Source: Ligula intestinalis
Taxonomy: Eukaryota > Platyhelminthes > Cestoda > Diphyllobothriidea > Diphyllobothriidae
Length of the DNA stretch: 64,000 nt
Direction of reading: 5' to 3'
Assembly (NCBI GenBank): GCA_036362985.1
Contig: JAYGXS010000003.1
Span: forward strand, 42,554,312-42,618,311
Numbering within the stretch: the stretch's first letter is position 1; each line of letters starts with the position of its first letter. The notes beneath the pieces were generated by a model. That model saw only the letters and a list, made by a program, of their open reading frames with translations. It ran no database searches and had not been told where the DNA came from. Both the position numbers and the translations under genes were made by a program. Positions 1-15,100 of this stretch are shown here, piece after piece.

Positions 1-364
1 TATGTTGTTAGGCCGAAGCTGGATAGATATACTAGACCGCACTAAAATAAAACCCGAGTGACGTCGCCTAGATGAATGTGAAAACTTATAATTGAGAATA
101 ACAAAACTCGATGGCTAGGACAACACTTATATTCACCTGAAGATTCGAAATCCGTAGCAGATTCTCCACAAGGGACATGAACAGAAAACATTAATAGACA
201 CGGACAATACGCGTAAAACACTTCCCCCCCACTCCGCACAAGGCCGAAGGAGGGAAAACTCAAAGGCCTATGAGGTTAAGACTCTCAATCCTGTTGCCGC
301 AACTGCAATTTGCTAGGCATGCATCAAACGTTACTGCTATTAATTTCCGTCCACTTCCACATGC

Positions 365-753
365 CGCCACTTCGGGAACGCAACGGCCACCGCCTCGTCT
401 TATACTAACACTGAGGAAACAGATGGCTGAGCAATCATCACGTCCAATTCCACCACGCGTGATGTAAAATCAACAGGTCACGGTCCGCATGGTGACAATC
501 AAGCCATTCGCGCACAAGAGGGCAGTTATCGTTAATTGTCGTAATTTGTCGTACGTATGTAGTAATGACTGTGTCTAATAAATACTGCACCTTCCTGTGC
601 AGGTATCACCCTTTTCTGCTTCTTTTTTCTGCTCATGTCTCTAATGAAGAATCCAAGGCGAAGGTCAAAATGGCAGGTGAATAAAAGTGTTGTTCCAGTG
701 ATTGAATTCTCTTCTCAATTACTCCCGGGAACTCGTATTTTCGCTTGTATTGG
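365..753 (+). repeat. left direct repeat (pseudo-LTR) of the PLE
   Basis: Shares long stretches with 2324-2711, including the run around ACAGATGGCTGAGCAATCAT and the polypurine/pyrimidine segment ending in GAATTCTCTTCT. A degenerate hammerhead-like block (CTAATGA ... GCGAAGGTC) sits near 641-666. Confidence 0.75.
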
Positions 754-2323
754 CCCCCTTTATTTGGGTGCGATGCTCTCAAAATGGCCCAACGATGGCA
801 AACTTAAACCCTTCGTGAGGCCTCAACCTGCTCGCAAATCCGGTTTCTGCACAGGTGGCTGGACAAAAACTATTTGCAGAAGGGCGTTTCACACAAATCC
901 ACGGTGAACGCGGAGGCGGCCAGACTCGCAATATTTCTACACGGTAAACAATGATCCCTTTGATCCTTCAAGATTGCTACGCGAGGCTGCACAAATACCG
1001 TCAGATAATTGACAAAGAGAAGACCATATGCTGTAAATGCATGGGCGAAGACAGCACAAAACTGCTTCAGCAGGAAATGCTTGAACGAGCCCGCGATAAG
1101 TAAGCAATTCGAGAATCAGCACTGGAGAACAAATTTGGCAAATTGCTGAATTTAATGTCATCCAGAAACGACATACTGGTACACTACCTGTCATCAAAAG
1201 AGCTCACGAAGCAGAAAATACAGGTTCTACAACATTAAAACTTCATTCAACACGGCTGATACCAAATCAGCTAATATGATTGCAGCTATCGAATCGGAAG
1301 AGACAAAAGAAATTATCCGACACCAGGTATCGTCTCTCCTGATGGCTCATCAACCACTGGAAATGCTGCCCAAGTTAGAACGCGTTGCACTAAGAGCACT
1401 CAAGTCAAAGGACAAAGGACGTTCCACCGTCGTAATGGACAGAACCTACTCTCCGCAAAAGACCAAAAACTTGGTGGAGGATCGCTAGTTTTATGCTCCA
1501 TGCGAAACCAACCCTATAAAAAAACTGACACGCGAAATAAATTCCACTTTGTTGGAATAAGAGAATTCAGATACAATAAAGCAGTCTGACAGACCCACGA
1601 CAAGAGCACAGGAAACGGCCATGACCACCTTAAGGGGCACAAGGTGGGCGCTCCTCTCCGATCCATCGTATCACTGAACGCAGTTGGGTAAGGACGCTTT
1701 ATCGGCGTGTTGAGGCACACTGCAGTGAACCAGAAGACAGAATTGCCGAAATACAATATTTTGACGGGTGTTCAGAGAAAATGGCTACCCACACAACTTC
1801 GTCAACCAGTGTTTGAGCAAACTAGCTGGGCAACAAAATCGCACCGACCCCAGATTTTGGCGGGCGATCCCATACGTCAAGAACACCTCGGAAGCCGTCG
1901 GCCAGCTTCTTGCACCACTTGGAGTTTGACTCACACACAGGCCGAAGACAAGCATAAGGCGCCAGATAATGAAACCGAAAGATCCACTGCCATGGCAAGA
2001 AACATTTGGAGTCGTCTACAGGATCTAGTGCAGTTGCGGACAAAGCAACTAGGTCAGAGAAACTTGCAGACTTATCAAGACGCGAACTGCCGAACACGTG
2101 GCAGCAGTGTGGCGAAATATTGCCAATTTTAAAAATGCGGCTCATTTGACGAGACTCGGCCACACATTCAAATGTAATGAAGCCGAAATTCTTGCAAGAT
2201 GTGATAATCGTATTAGCGGAGAATTACTTGAGTCATGGTTCACGGACCCCTTGGTCCATAAACAAGTGCAACGATCTGCCGAATCCATACTATTTGTCGA
2301 GGTTCAATTTGGCCAAAGCAAGT

Positions 2324-2711
2324 CGCCACTTCAGGAACGCATAGGCCATCGCTTCGTCTTATACTAAGACCGGGGAAACAGATGGCTGAGCAATCATCAC
2401 GTCCAATTCCACCACGCGTGATGTAAGTTCAACAGGTCCCGGTCCGCACGGTGACCATCAAGCGATTCACGCACAAGAGGGCAGTTATCGTTGTCATTAT
2501 TTGTCGTACGTATGTAGTAATGACAGTGTCTAATAAATACTGCACCTTCTTGTGCGTGTATCATCCGTTTCTGCTTCTATTTTCTGCTCATGTCTAGGAT
2601 GAAGAATCCAAGGCGGAGGTCACAACGGCAGGCGAATAAAAGTTTTGTTCCAGTGATTGAATTCTCTTCTTCTCAATTTCTTCCTGAGACCGGCATCTTC
2701 CGTTGTACTGG
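2324..2711 (+). repeat. right direct repeat (pseudo-LTR) of the PLE
   Basis: Second copy of 365-753 in the same orientation, differing by scattered substitutions and small indels. It marks the 3' end of the element. Confidence 0.75.
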
Positions 2712-3042
2712 AAACGTATTATTGGTAGGAAACTACTCGTTTCTCTGTAGCATTCTTGTATGTAAACCATTTTTTACTCCACAGGAAAATGTTGATATAT
2801 CTGGTTATGCCGATAACGCCAGAGACCGGTGGTCTTTCTGTACAGGGATAACATAACCTTGTATTTCTTTATTGGAAGGTTTTTTCCAATTTTTGACACC
2901 ACTTTGTATGTAGACACATAGGGAGTTAAGATATACACAATCTGAACTGATCTGAACCTGAGATGACTTTTCAAAGATCTTAAAGGATCACGATAAAACG
3001 CACGTGATGGTTAGAAGTTAATACGGCATAGCTGGAACGCAC

Positions 3043-3153
3043 CTGTTTTAGCTTCCCCACACCCTCGATGAGTTGCAGTGGGTCAACAGTGTTTCCCCGA
3101 CTTTTTGACATTTTCTGCCCGGAGGAGTCGCAGACCAGGCCATGCAAGAGGAT
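3043..3153 (-). CDS. VARS2: VARS exon with KMSKS loop
   Basis: Encodes [20 protein letters not shown] then [22 protein letters not shown] is the second class I ATP-binding signature. This is the most C-terminal exon that can be seen; donor CAG|GTGCGT at 3042 implies further exons to the left. Confidence 0.95.
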
Positions 3154-6100
3154 CTGGCCGAGAATGACATAAAAATGGAATAATGTAGAAATAAGAAGAA
3201 TCTGCCAGCTGAAAAAAAAACTGTTCACGGTTGTCCCACACAAACACACCCAACGGTTAATAAAAATACAATAACCTCAGGAGGTAATACAGCGACTAAG
3301 AGGGAAATGGAGGCGCAGAAAAATCGGCCTTACCCGCATGCCTGCTAAAGTAGGAATTCGTAGCGGGCTAGTGTTGGGAATGTGCATATTTCTAAGAAGA
3401 TTCGATCTCACGCCCCACGCTGCATACAGTTAACGCGCGGTCAACAGCATCAAGCATTGACTGTGGTCACAATGCTCCCGTAAGATCTGACCGGCCCATG
3501 TTTGCGAAAAGATGTTCATCTCTTCTAGAATTTCCTTACTGGAGCGAAATGGACAGAATATTAGCCAAACTGAGCCGGATGCTATAAATACATGCAGTTT
3601 TTCAATGGGAAAAGACCTGTAGGTTAACTGATCGTGTTCTGTTTTTGTGCTGTGATAGTGCTTACGACAATGATCAAGCAGGCATACGGTTCGTGTGATT
3701 TCTGAAAACGAGGCCGGGTCATAACAGGTAGTTGACTAAATTGTCAGCATCCTCTCTCAACCATGATTTCATGGAGTCATCAAGCACGAGTATCCTACTC
3801 AGATGGGGAGATTTTTCACACATTAAACGAATCGGCAGTTCGATTGCCATGAAAGGCAAAATTATTAAGACTGCAGACTCTGATGACTGCTTCTCGCAGT
3901 ATCAGTGGCCGTTTAAAGACATCGTCGTTTAATATCTGTATCGTATAAGCCACACCCGTCGGTCTGCAAGCGTATGTTTAATGAGACTATCCTTCAGAAG
4001 TTAGCAGAGTAAATGTTTACATAAGCATCAGGGCCAACACCGCGAACTTGTCTACCGTTTTTAAAAACTTCCTGTCGTTGAGTCCCTGTGAAAGTGCACT
4101 ACTCCCCTTCTATAGATAAGAGACTTGGCCGGGAATCCCAGCATCAACAATCGCTTGGTCCGAAAACAGCCTGACATCAGGTGTTTGAAGAAGTAGAAAA
4201 CAGGCTGATTCGCAAATGACTGACTGAAATTGCCATGATAACCCAGAGTTATAGTACCTACAATGGTATTCGGGGTTGGTGAGCGAGGAGAAGAGGGTGT
4301 TAGTAGTAGCTATGTTGTAGATTCTGGGGGGATTGGGGTTAGAAGTAGGACATACGAGTAGGTGCCTCTTGGAATTTGGCACAAAACCAACTGTATTATG
4401 GAAGTCCCTATTCTCATGCCTTATTAGGGTCCCTTGTAGCACTGAAGCTAAAGATACCAGACTCAAATTGACAGTGCCTACAATGGCTTTGATAATAATT
4501 GGATAATGGGAAAGGCGAGAGATGCACTAGACCAACACGGGGCCAGATCATGACACGGCAGTTGTTAGTGGGAATTAATGCGTAAAAAATTGTCGAACAC
4601 GGGGACTGTGATAGCACGCCTATTGGCAGGCTCACACCGGTTTTCTTGAATGTGCCTTGACACCGAGTTAAGATGGGCGAGGGAAGAAAAAGTGTGTTCA
4701 CAGTCCCTGCATCCACAATGCTGTGGAGTACCTGGTGGAGATCGTCGGAATCGAAGATCGAGCTGTCAGATGACGGGAAAGCAGTCACAACATGCTCGTG
4801 GAAAGATATAACCATGAGCGATTCACAATTTTTAGGATCCTAGTTAATGACACATGACAATACTAGGCGGAAGATCAAAAGCAAATGATCCTTCTTCGGA
4901 CACAGGGACTTTACTTGCGCAAATACATACGGGAAGGAAAAGTAAGGTATGAAACCAATAAGCAAGGATAAAGACTGTTAACTAGCGATAAAAAAATAAA
5001 TAAAAGAGCAAGTACCTACCTTGGTGAAAGGAAGTTTTCCAGTCAGCTGAAGTCCCAGCATCACCATTCTGGCAACCCAGAAAAACAGGATATCTTGTCC
5101 GGTTTCCATCAAACTCAGAGGATAAAGGCTCGGCAAATCAAATACCTGGAAATGAAAGGAGAAAAATGTTTTAGTTCAGCAAGATTTTAGATTTGGGATT
5201 GGCTGGTATAACTGCCAAGATGCTTATATTACCGCAATCTACAAGTTTAAATAACATGATGAAAAAATGAAAACAGAGAGCTGCGAAACTCCTATGACTC
5301 AGCTAAAGTCCGCGATCATTAAGAAAAAAACGGATCCGATTTCTGACGTGGGGTTAATGGCCTTGAGTCTAAAGGTCAACGGCCAGCTGTCTAAAAGCAA
5401 AGGTTTTGTTGACAGATTATGCAAGACCAGATTCTAGATGACATCAATTGGCACTCAGCTACAAAGGATGCCATCGTATTAAACCCGCGAGGGTGGTGCA
5501 ACGGCAAATTATCTGTGAAGTGGAAAAATATTGTTTAAATATGAAAAGTATCGAAAGTGATATGATAGTCCGAAAATACCTAAGATCCATCTCAAAATAA
5601 TTACGCGAAACTTCCGCTGAGCGCCAAATATAACAGCTCACTTTGAGCGTTCAAAATAAACATAAGCATGCATCGGATGCTAATTAAATCTGCCTGTAGT
5701 GGCCATAACGCATGCGTTCAAAACCTCACGGAGGGAACTCAAACGAAAATTTCCGGTATACCTAATATTATCTAAAAGGCATATGGCAATTAGGAGCTGG
5801 AAGTTCTGGGAATTGAGAGTAAGTCCAACGCGCCATCGGGGTTGACGTTCTATGGTCTGGCGACAGGCTCAGGCCATGTCCTTTAAGATAGGGAAAGAGC
5901 GAACCAAACCGCACGTTAAAGTTAATAATACTAAAAGGAACTCCCAAATAAATAAATTAGGTACAGAAGGTATCCCTTCCAGAACTGGAAAATTTTATAC
6001 ACAATTGTTCAGATTGAAGTGAAGCCAAGTTAAAGGAAGTAAATTTTTTTGCAGTAACATTGAACACATGTGTTTAAGAAATTATGTTTAGCTATCTGGT

Positions 6101-9100
6101 GAAGTTTCTTTGTAAAAAATGCATAAAAAGAAGAGTTTTTGTTTGAATGCAGCAATGAACGTCAAAGGCCCTTCAATAAAAACAAAATGTCTAACATGTT
6201 TTCGTAGATTTAACAAATATAATGCCTTATTTAATGTAAGTCGTGACGAAAAATAGTTTTTTGTATACTTTAATATCCCCTTCTACTTCATTTAGAAACG
6301 GAACAGACGAAAGAATAATGAACAGTTTTGCCTACAGTTTGAGGAAGACGTCACCTAGCAGTCGTCAAATACTGAAATAGATTTGGAATATATTTTATGC
6401 AGTATAGGCAGCACTAATAAATTGACGGATACGATTTATCATGGATGAAGACCTAACAATCATAAAAAAGCTCATAATTAGCAACTAATTTAAAACCGAA
6501 AGCTACTCTTTCTTTGAGTACAAAATTTAAAGAACAGGTAAGTTTCTATCAACCGAGTACAAACAATAATTTTATCGTGCATGTTTTCCATAAAATATAT
6601 TTGAATTGATAAAGGCAGTCAAAATCAATGATAAAAAGGCATACTACTTAAGTAGTCGGTTTTTACAATAAAGACGTTTTGCTAGGAGTCGGAACGAAGC
6701 TCGTTAAAAAGCCGGCTTCCTATCCTGACTCAAATGACTTCAGAATACACTACACGATAATTAGCATCACAACTGGAGTCAATTCCGATTAGCGAAAGAG
6801 TATAAGCCCTTCGCATATGTCGAAATATTGCATGATCAACGGCGTCTACTGTACATTGAAATAAATTGGGATACACAAACCTCTGATGGCCACCCCAGAG
6901 CGCTGAGTGGTAGAAGTCCAGAACTGAACCATGTGTCCAAAACATCACAATCTAGGTAAAGGTCAAACGGAGTACAACAAAATTAACTGTTATCAGTAAG
7001 AAAATACACGGAATTATAGACAGCAAATCACTTAAGGGCATACAAAATCAATAGAAACATGTATTCCACATAAGTTGTCATTTCTACTGAGGCTCTCTAG
7101 AAGACCTGAATTCAAAAGCCGGGTTCCTGACCTCTCTGAAATATCATAGGGTCATGCCGCACGATGATCGATATTGAAACTCCCAATTATTTCATCTTCA
7201 GAACTTCGGTTAACATCTCATGAGATCGTTCACTCACTGTATAGGCAGAATCAGTAAGGACAAAGGTAAGGGAGGCTGGAATTACCATTTAAAGCCAGCT
7301 TTATCTAACCTCCTTTTTGCAGACCACAAAGCTCAAACTCACAACGTATAGGTTAAACATCCAAAGCCCTACCCGATAATTACTAAATTAATGGTGGTCA
7401 CAGGTTGGCGCAGCATCTGCCATACTGTCCGCCATCATCCGCACGGGGACGATGGCAATTTACAGTTTGGGCGGTCGGAAGCGAAGTGGGGAGCGGCGGC
7501 AGACAAAGACAAACAGCTCGGCCACGGAATACTAGAATCCCACCTGAATGGGATTACCATAGAAACCATAGTCAAGCCCGAGGCCGACCAGATCAGGCAT
7601 GATCACAGCCTTAACAAGTACAAGTAAGTACTGAGGAACCAATTGCAGCCTAATCCTCCGTCCACAGATGTACGCCCTCCAAACCCCGACGCTTACGGCT
7701 ATCCCAGTGATCGCGCCTTGGTCTACCTCGCAGAAAGAACCTGGGGCTCGCAAATTCACTTCCTTTCATATGCATACATATGGAACTGGGGCATTCATCT
7801 GATCTATCTAATTTTGGGCATATACTTGACCAAGTTTGCCTTGAGGCTCTTACTTGAGTGATTTCAGGCTGTCGGTAAGCGACCTCAGATATGATGGTTT
7901 GGATCAGACAAAGCATAGACAGACCGGAATGGCCATTTCAGACTTGTTAGCCGTCAGAAACCAGTCATACCTAATCTCAAGGGTTGGAACCCCTGAGATT
8001 CGAAACCGGGACCTTTGGTCATTGAGTTCAATAGTCTACAACGGTACCACGGCTCCTTGCTTTTTCGGTCGAGATCGGGAATATTATGAAATGGAATGCA
8101 TTGGACAAAGCAAAGAGAGACCGAAATGGCCATTTCTGGCTTTTGAGCCATCATTAGGCAGCCGTACCAAATCTCAAGGGTTGCAACTTCCGGGATTCTA
8201 ACCCGAGACCTTTGGTCATTGAGTTTAACACTCTACCTCGGCTCCACGGGCTCGTTGCTTTGTCCGTTGAGATCGGGAATATGATGAATATATGTGCTTC
8301 GTCGATCTAGTACAGGAAAATTTTAGTTCCACCTTGCCAAGGAGCTCAAAATTTGAGCCCGCGCAGACAGTCACATAGTGACTATGATGATCGGATGATG
8401 AAATGGATACGACAAAGCATATATATACATATATCGATAGATGAAATAGATGCATTCCGATCTATATATCGCCGACATTTCCCTCAGCGAACACCAAGTA
8501 GTCAAGTAAGTGACGGCAAGAAAAGACTTCTCTTGAATATCGAAATTGTGTCGGGGTGATATAAGGGAAACAGTACCTTGTTCGAGGGTTGGAAGGTCTT
8601 CCGGTGCGCAGTAGTGCTTTTCAGCCATAAGTGCACGGGCTTCTGCAGGATTGCGAGCGACCACCCACTTGGAAGTAAGCTCTACTGAGGGTTGTCCACG
8701 TCCGGAATCCACAACTGAATACTTGGGTATTCGATAAAGGGGAAAGAAGAATAGGGAAACGTTAATTGTGTATAAATTCCAGTACAAACACCCACGTAAG
8801 GTGGATCTAAATGCACCCCTTTCCCCAAAAAATCCACAGCTCCACTGTGGGGCGACAGGAAAATAAGATCTGTCGGTCTATTTATGAACTACATGAAACG
8901 GCCATGGAGGCTGATAGCAGAGAACCAAAAGAGTGCCTTTAGGTCAGACAAACAAACCAAATTGCCATCAGGAAAATCAACTGCCTATAAAATCCACAAA
9001 CCATAACAGTACAAGGGCGTTATGATAGTATCAATTATCAGTGCGGCTTGACAGCACGCCTGAGAAATTGCGTCAACATCTATTTGTGGTAAATTGAGCG

Positions 9101-12100
9101 ACACTAATTCCAGTCACCTCGACCTCTATTCAGTCTGGGTCACGTACCTCTTCGGAAGGTCAATCAATAATATGCCGTGAGCGAAAAAATGATCTGACAT
9201 AAAAGCATTCTCCGATGGAAAGTACGCACATAAATGGTCAAATACCTCGACAGACGGCGAATCAGAAGACTTCTCCGGAATCCGATAGGCCGGCATGCGA
9301 TGACCCCACCAAACTTGTCGACTGATGCACCAATGACGTCGTTTCTCCGGAGCCAGCCAATCATACCAAGTTGGTTCATGAAAGCTCGGTGATATGCGCA
9401 CCTGACCAGTCTGTGCGGCCTAAAAAATCAACTTTTACTCGTGACGGAAGGAGAGCGAAGGGGAGACATGAAAAAGATAAAACACTGAGGAATAGGGCAA
9501 GTATGTACCCGGAGTGCAGCGTCGGCCATCGAGTCCGTGTTCACGAACCACTGCTCGCGCAGAAGCGGTTCGATCACGTCACCTGAGCGAGAGCAGATGG
9601 GAATGCTGACGGCACCGACCGGAGCCAAGAACTCTGCGGCCTCACCGACAGCAAAGCGTCCTCGGTAGAGTCCGAGATCGGAGAGACGTTCAACAAGATG
9701 CTGTCGAGTGATGAATCGAGGAAGACCCTATTAGACGAAAAAGAAAAGTGAAAGCTTTCGAGGACGGTTTTCTCACACATGGGACTTCACGCTGTCAGAA
9801 ACTGTTGCCTGTTTCAGCTAATGCTTGCTAGTCGCAAAAAGAATAAAGCATGAAACAACTGGAAGGGACATTGAGTAGGAGGCAGTTCTGACCTGGAATT
9901 GAGGTCCACCAACGAAGTTCACAGTGCCGTCGTCGCTGAGCATGTTGATGGCCTTAAGACCATGCCTGGTGGCTATCTCCCAATCGACCATACTGTGACC
10001 TGGGCTTACCTTGACAACACCTAAAAAGGACATGTCATCAAGATGAATGACGCTCGTAATTATGCTAGTTCGCCCATCGTAAACGACGACGGCCGGACCC
10101 AGTTTTTACAAAACCAGTGGACTAAAGCAAAACGGATTAAGTCGCAAAGAAAAGGACAAAAATTAGAGTGGACAGGTGATTCATTGCGCTCTGTCACTGT
10201 TTTGATACCGTCGACCCACAGGTGCTTGACCTTCTGACTACAACGAATTCCCCTGCACTAGCGTAAAAAACAAATAAGGTACATCCGCTCCAAATGGAAC
10301 TTTTGTACAACAATTCGAACTACTTAATACATTTAAGTAGAAACAAGTATCAATTTAATTCTTATCACGTAGGCAATGACGCCAGCCTGTACTCCTCCCC
10401 AAAATGTACCAAACAGGCACAGTAATAAACCTGCCGTTTTCCATGTCGTATAACAAGACACTTCTTTCGAGCAAGAAATATTCTATAGTAATGAAATGAA
10501 ATTCTAGGGAGTCTAGGGAGCTTTTCCGGTTGTAAAGACGGAATAACGACAGAATGTGCGTTGCTTAGCAAACATCAGTGATTTTACTTTTCCAGAAGCG
10601 ACACTACGTTGCTTTTGCTCCGGTGGCTAAATTTTACTTTGTTAGCAGTGGATATTTGACAGGATTTAAACATTTAAGCAAAAACTTAAGCGTTTTTTAG
10701 TGTCTACAACTACAGGAGAAACTAGTCTGGAAGAAAAGAATTTGTACCGGTGCCCTGGTTGGGGTCCACGTGCACATCATCGGCGATGATTGGGATGTGG
10801 CGCGAACTACAAAAGGGATGAAGTACACTCCGTCCAATTAGATGTGCGTATCGCGTGTCACTGGGGTGAACAGCAAGCGCTGTATCTGCCAGCATTGTTT
10901 CCAGTCTAGTGGTAGCAACAGGGACCGTACCACAGGGCCTTCTGGACCTAACAAAAGTACGGAAAATAAATTTAAAAAAACCAGAAGTATGAAAAGGGCC
11001 CTAAACTATTCTTTATTGGGAGCTTGGTAACAGCAGACAAAAATTTATTCAATCAGGAAGGGGTTTTTAAGGAACATACGGAGTGTCCCCGAACGCCCGG
11101 AATGAATATTTTTTAAGCCTCTTTACAGGCCCCAATATGAAATAACTTAGATAAACAATATTAAGTAAGGTACCATGTTCCTTTCCGTTGAGTTGAAATG
11201 TTTGTATAGATTGGACCCTATGTAGCCTATTAAGTCGTGGAAAAACTAAAAAAACAGCTTAAAAATCTAGTGAATTCTAAGTACCTGACAGAAATCCAAT
11301 AGGTGTCCGAATTTTGGCTGGACCCTACAGTCTTGCGCAACTAAGCCTGTTAAGTTAAGGAAGGTTTCTGACTAAAAAGGCCACGTAAGCTATAAGAGTC
11401 GACCAAAGTGATATTTTAATTGCGTACAGGGATAGCACAACTGCCCGGTAAGTGGACCGTTAAAAATGAAACCAACGGATGCCTAGTACGCCACAGAACC
11501 AAACATGTTTATTTGCTACGCTCCTGTCTCCCCGAAGCGAGTTAGATCTTCTGCGGTTTCAAAATAGCTGGAGCGAAAAGGACAACCTGTGGAACAACTT
11601 CTTGTATCGTAATGCCTTATATCCATACTAACGGTCACATTGACGAAGGAATCTCGGACAGACTAGAGTCCAGGTTTGCGCATGTCTCAGACTGTTCTAC
11701 TATTACCTATGATTAAGGATTTCCGAGGGAATTCGGAACGTCAGGACAATAAACCTCTTGTTCCAGCAATCACTTTTTCTTCTTCTTCTTCTGATTTGCG
11801 TTCCCGAGGAAGAGTGTGTCGCCAAGGAGACGCTGTAACAATACTACTCTTCTCCGCAGACCAAAACGTCTGTGTTTCCGAGGGGTCAAACTACTGACCA
11901 CTAAAAACGCTTGTTTGCGGGAACAAACTTCATAGACGTAAAATTCGACAGTTTTATGAGAAGCATCGCCTGTCCTGCTGACTCATGACGAGCACGCGGA
12001 TCAACCAAGGGCTATTTGGAACTCATTGTCAAACATCTAAAAACCTATAAGTTGTCAGAGTGCAAACAGATCGGCGTTCTGGTGCACTCATCGAGTAAAG

Positions 12101-15100
12101 GAGGAAGACGGAGGGAGTTGTCAGCTTCAAGATCTACGCAAATAGTTAAAATGGGACCTTCTATGAGGAGCTTCTAAAGGAGTGACATACCCATTAGGAT
12201 GACCACTGACGAAAGGATTTTGTCAATCAAAAATTATCTTAAAAGATTGCTCAGCTACGAAAAACAACTCCAGAACTTACGATAAAGTAGGACAAGGCGG
12301 GTAGAGGGGTGGTCAGGATAAAGCCTTTCAGTATGGAATGATGGATGAGGGATCACGTTCAGCCCAAAACAAAGCCTTTTCAAACAGTTAAAACGGTTTT
12401 ATTGAATAATTAACTTACTTGGATACGACGGGCTGATCGGAAGATGTCAGTTGGTAGTCGAAGACGTCAACGTAACCAAAGGACTGTGGGTCAGCATAAC
12501 CAGGAACTGGCAGTCTGGACATCTCGGTAAGGACTTTGTGTTCGACCTTAATATTAAATGGATAATAAAGTTAATTAGAGAGGAGGAGGAACTTCCATAT
12601 CATAAAAAAGACTCAAAAGTAAAAAGTAATAAAAATTTAATTCTCATCGACAAGTGCGGAACCCTTGACCGCGAGCGACAGTGCAGGCTTTACGTTTGAC
12701 ACAATGGAAACGTTTTAGTAAAATGGGAGAGAATACAAAGCAAGGTACCTGCGTTGAAGATAACACATGTTAAGGTAAAAAGAACATGTTCCTCCGTTTG
12801 GAAAGGTGCTCAGCCGATTAAACCAAATCTTATTTCTTTTTTTAACTTACTTGAGTAGACTAGGCGTTATACAATTTAGTACCGGCATCGTAAAGTAAGC
12901 AATGATTTCTCACGCCACATGGCTGTAAAACTGTTTTCAAACCGCCAAGCATTCCTGCATATTTGCTGACTTTTCGCGAGTGCCCTGACGTTAGCCTGAA
13001 TACGGGTGCATTTAGGGCTCAATTTACCGTTAGTAAAGCCCGACAAGATAGCATAGAGTTAAAGATACCCAATCGTGCAACAGAAATTACTCCAGGAAGG
13101 AAGACGGAAATGACGATATGAAGACTTAGTTCTTGAATGCTGAGATTCCGCTTGACAAGGGGCAGCACTGGAATTCTAGGGGATCGATCGCAATACATTC
13201 TGAGTCTTTGGAAAAACCGTATACTTCGTTACCATTCTGTAATTTTTGAATCAAAATTTCGATAGTACCTACCACTTAACACACATGACCTGCTTTTCCG
13301 TGGAAAAAGAAAGGACACCGGTGGAAGATGAACTGACCAGAGGGCTTTTCCCATGCAATATTCTATTACCTTCCACGCTCTCAAGAGAGCCTTCGTCTGT
13401 TACGAATACGCGGACCACCAAATGCATCTAGTGTTCCTTTTCGGTGTTGGGAACTAAGTTACTGGCATGCCTGTGGCGAACAGTCAGAACTGGTTCTAGG
13501 TTAAGTCAGCCAGGTCTATGCGGTTTTAAAAATGTATTTTAAGTTTCGCGCGGCCGTACGTACTATTCGCTATACAGGCATGAAAACTTTGGGCTGCCAA
13601 CGACTGCACTAGCGTAGATAAGGCCCAGAAGCGGGCGACAAAAATGACCATAGGTCTGGGCACACTGCCCTCTGCCTATTTACCCCTTCTCATAGACGAC
13701 TATGAGGGAATCTCAAAATCACCTTTCACATTTCGAATGAGCTCGAGTTTTGATTTGTTAACAACGATTTTTCACTCAAGCTAACAGACCCACTTTGCGC
13801 GGCCATCCCCTAAAACTACGCCCATCAAACGCAAAGATCGATGGACGCACAGTTTTCGTTAGTTAAAGAGTGATTTCAGAGTGGAACGTTCTGCCCAAGG
13901 ATGTTGTCCTCGCCACCTGCGTGAATTCCTGTAAGAGAAATGTAGACGCACACCGAGTTACTCACGTCAAGCTATGCGCTAAATGAAGACCAATTATATG
14001 TAACCATACTACTCTTAGTAAGGAAGCAGACCTTTGTGTTTACTCTTTTCGACTAACCAACGACTACTCTTTTTTGAATCTTCCTTTTGTACCAATGCTT
14101 CTCTTAGCTACTTGGTAACTAATAAGGTGCGCTAAGGCATTCGCCTACTTCTTCATTAATAAAACTGAACTGCACATTCCAAACTGACTCATTTTCAGTG
14201 CGTCTACTTTACAATATACGTTTCATGATCTGGCGTCTCACATAAGAGGGAGATCACAAAATCCCGATCAAAAGCGAATGCTCCAGATGAAGTAGTGTCC
14301 ATTGCCTATGCTCGCCAAGTACTAAAACGAAGAATCTATTACTGTGGACAAAGTTTGAGTTTCCCCGTGAACAACGAAAATCGGCGTGAAAACGATTTTT
14401 CTTTCGATTCGGGCAAGACAACCATCAGAACAGGCTCTCGAACATATATAGGCGTACATTTAAGTCAAATAGTTTTACCCTCAATAGTGAAGCCGGTAAT
14501 TTAGGTCTTACCGTACACGGAGGATGAATCCTCGATGGATTATGGAATACAATGGAGCTTAATATTAAAGGCAGCAAGGAATGAGCACAGCCCAATATGC
14601 AGCCAGCGACGAAAAATATTTAAAACGGGCGTTTGATTAGACAAGTCCTTCCCTCTCATCGGTGGAGATTCGTGTCGGAATATGCACCAGACAAACGCGT
14701 AATACCACAGAAGCGTGGGTTAGATCTATCAGGCAAATGATGCCAAGGTAAAAGGCTGGAAACGGGTAAAAAGGGAGATGGAAACAGACGCAGCCCACCT
14801 CGATGTCTGAGATAGCCGATCGCAGATGACAACACCAGAAGACCAGACTATTTGACCGGTATATGAGTCCAGCCTTGAAGAGCCGGTACAGAGCTTCGTT
14901 CACGGCCTTGGTGTGCTCCTAAGGGTCGACGTATTGTAGGAGGATGGGGAAAGGAGGGTAGGAAGCGAAAGCACAAATAACATCTAGAGATAAAGATGTG
15001 GTCCTTGCAATACATGCGACCCGAAGCTTGCACAGTGTGTCACGTAAAGGGCCATCCAGCGAAAGGTCAGATAACGAGACGGTACCAAGAGGTATTTTGC

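Larger units (their letters stand above)
365..2711 (+). mobile_element. Penelope-like element (PLE), decayed, with direct terminal repeats
   Basis: A retroelement remnant. The stretch 1276-1488 encodes a piece alignable to the PLE at 23.2 kb (both have ETK-I-R-Q followed by L-MAH-P, then KGRSTV and a final LLEDR/LVEDR). The stretch 2098-2300 resembles the C-terminal GIY-YIG tail of the same PLE (LGHTF followed by AEIL). The frame is broken repeatedly between these pieces and the central reverse-transcriptase motifs are not recognisable. About 390 bp are repeated directly at both ends (365-753 and 2324-2711), as in the pseudo-LTR layout of Penelope elements. It is a dead copy, lying downstream of the last valyl-tRNA synthetase exon seen, possibly inside that gene's next intron. 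Confidence 0.7.

Noticed and set aside
4110..4815. Overlapping minus-strand ORFs of 118 and 133 codons
   Set aside because: They lie within a VARS intron between two firmly phased exons, show no family features and look like chance ORFs.
7643..7861. 72-codon ORF with a hydrophobic C-terminal segment
   Set aside because: It lies inside the VARS intron next to an RTE tail and a SINE dimer; splice phase of the VARS exons on either side excludes an additional exon, and the other strand is open as well.
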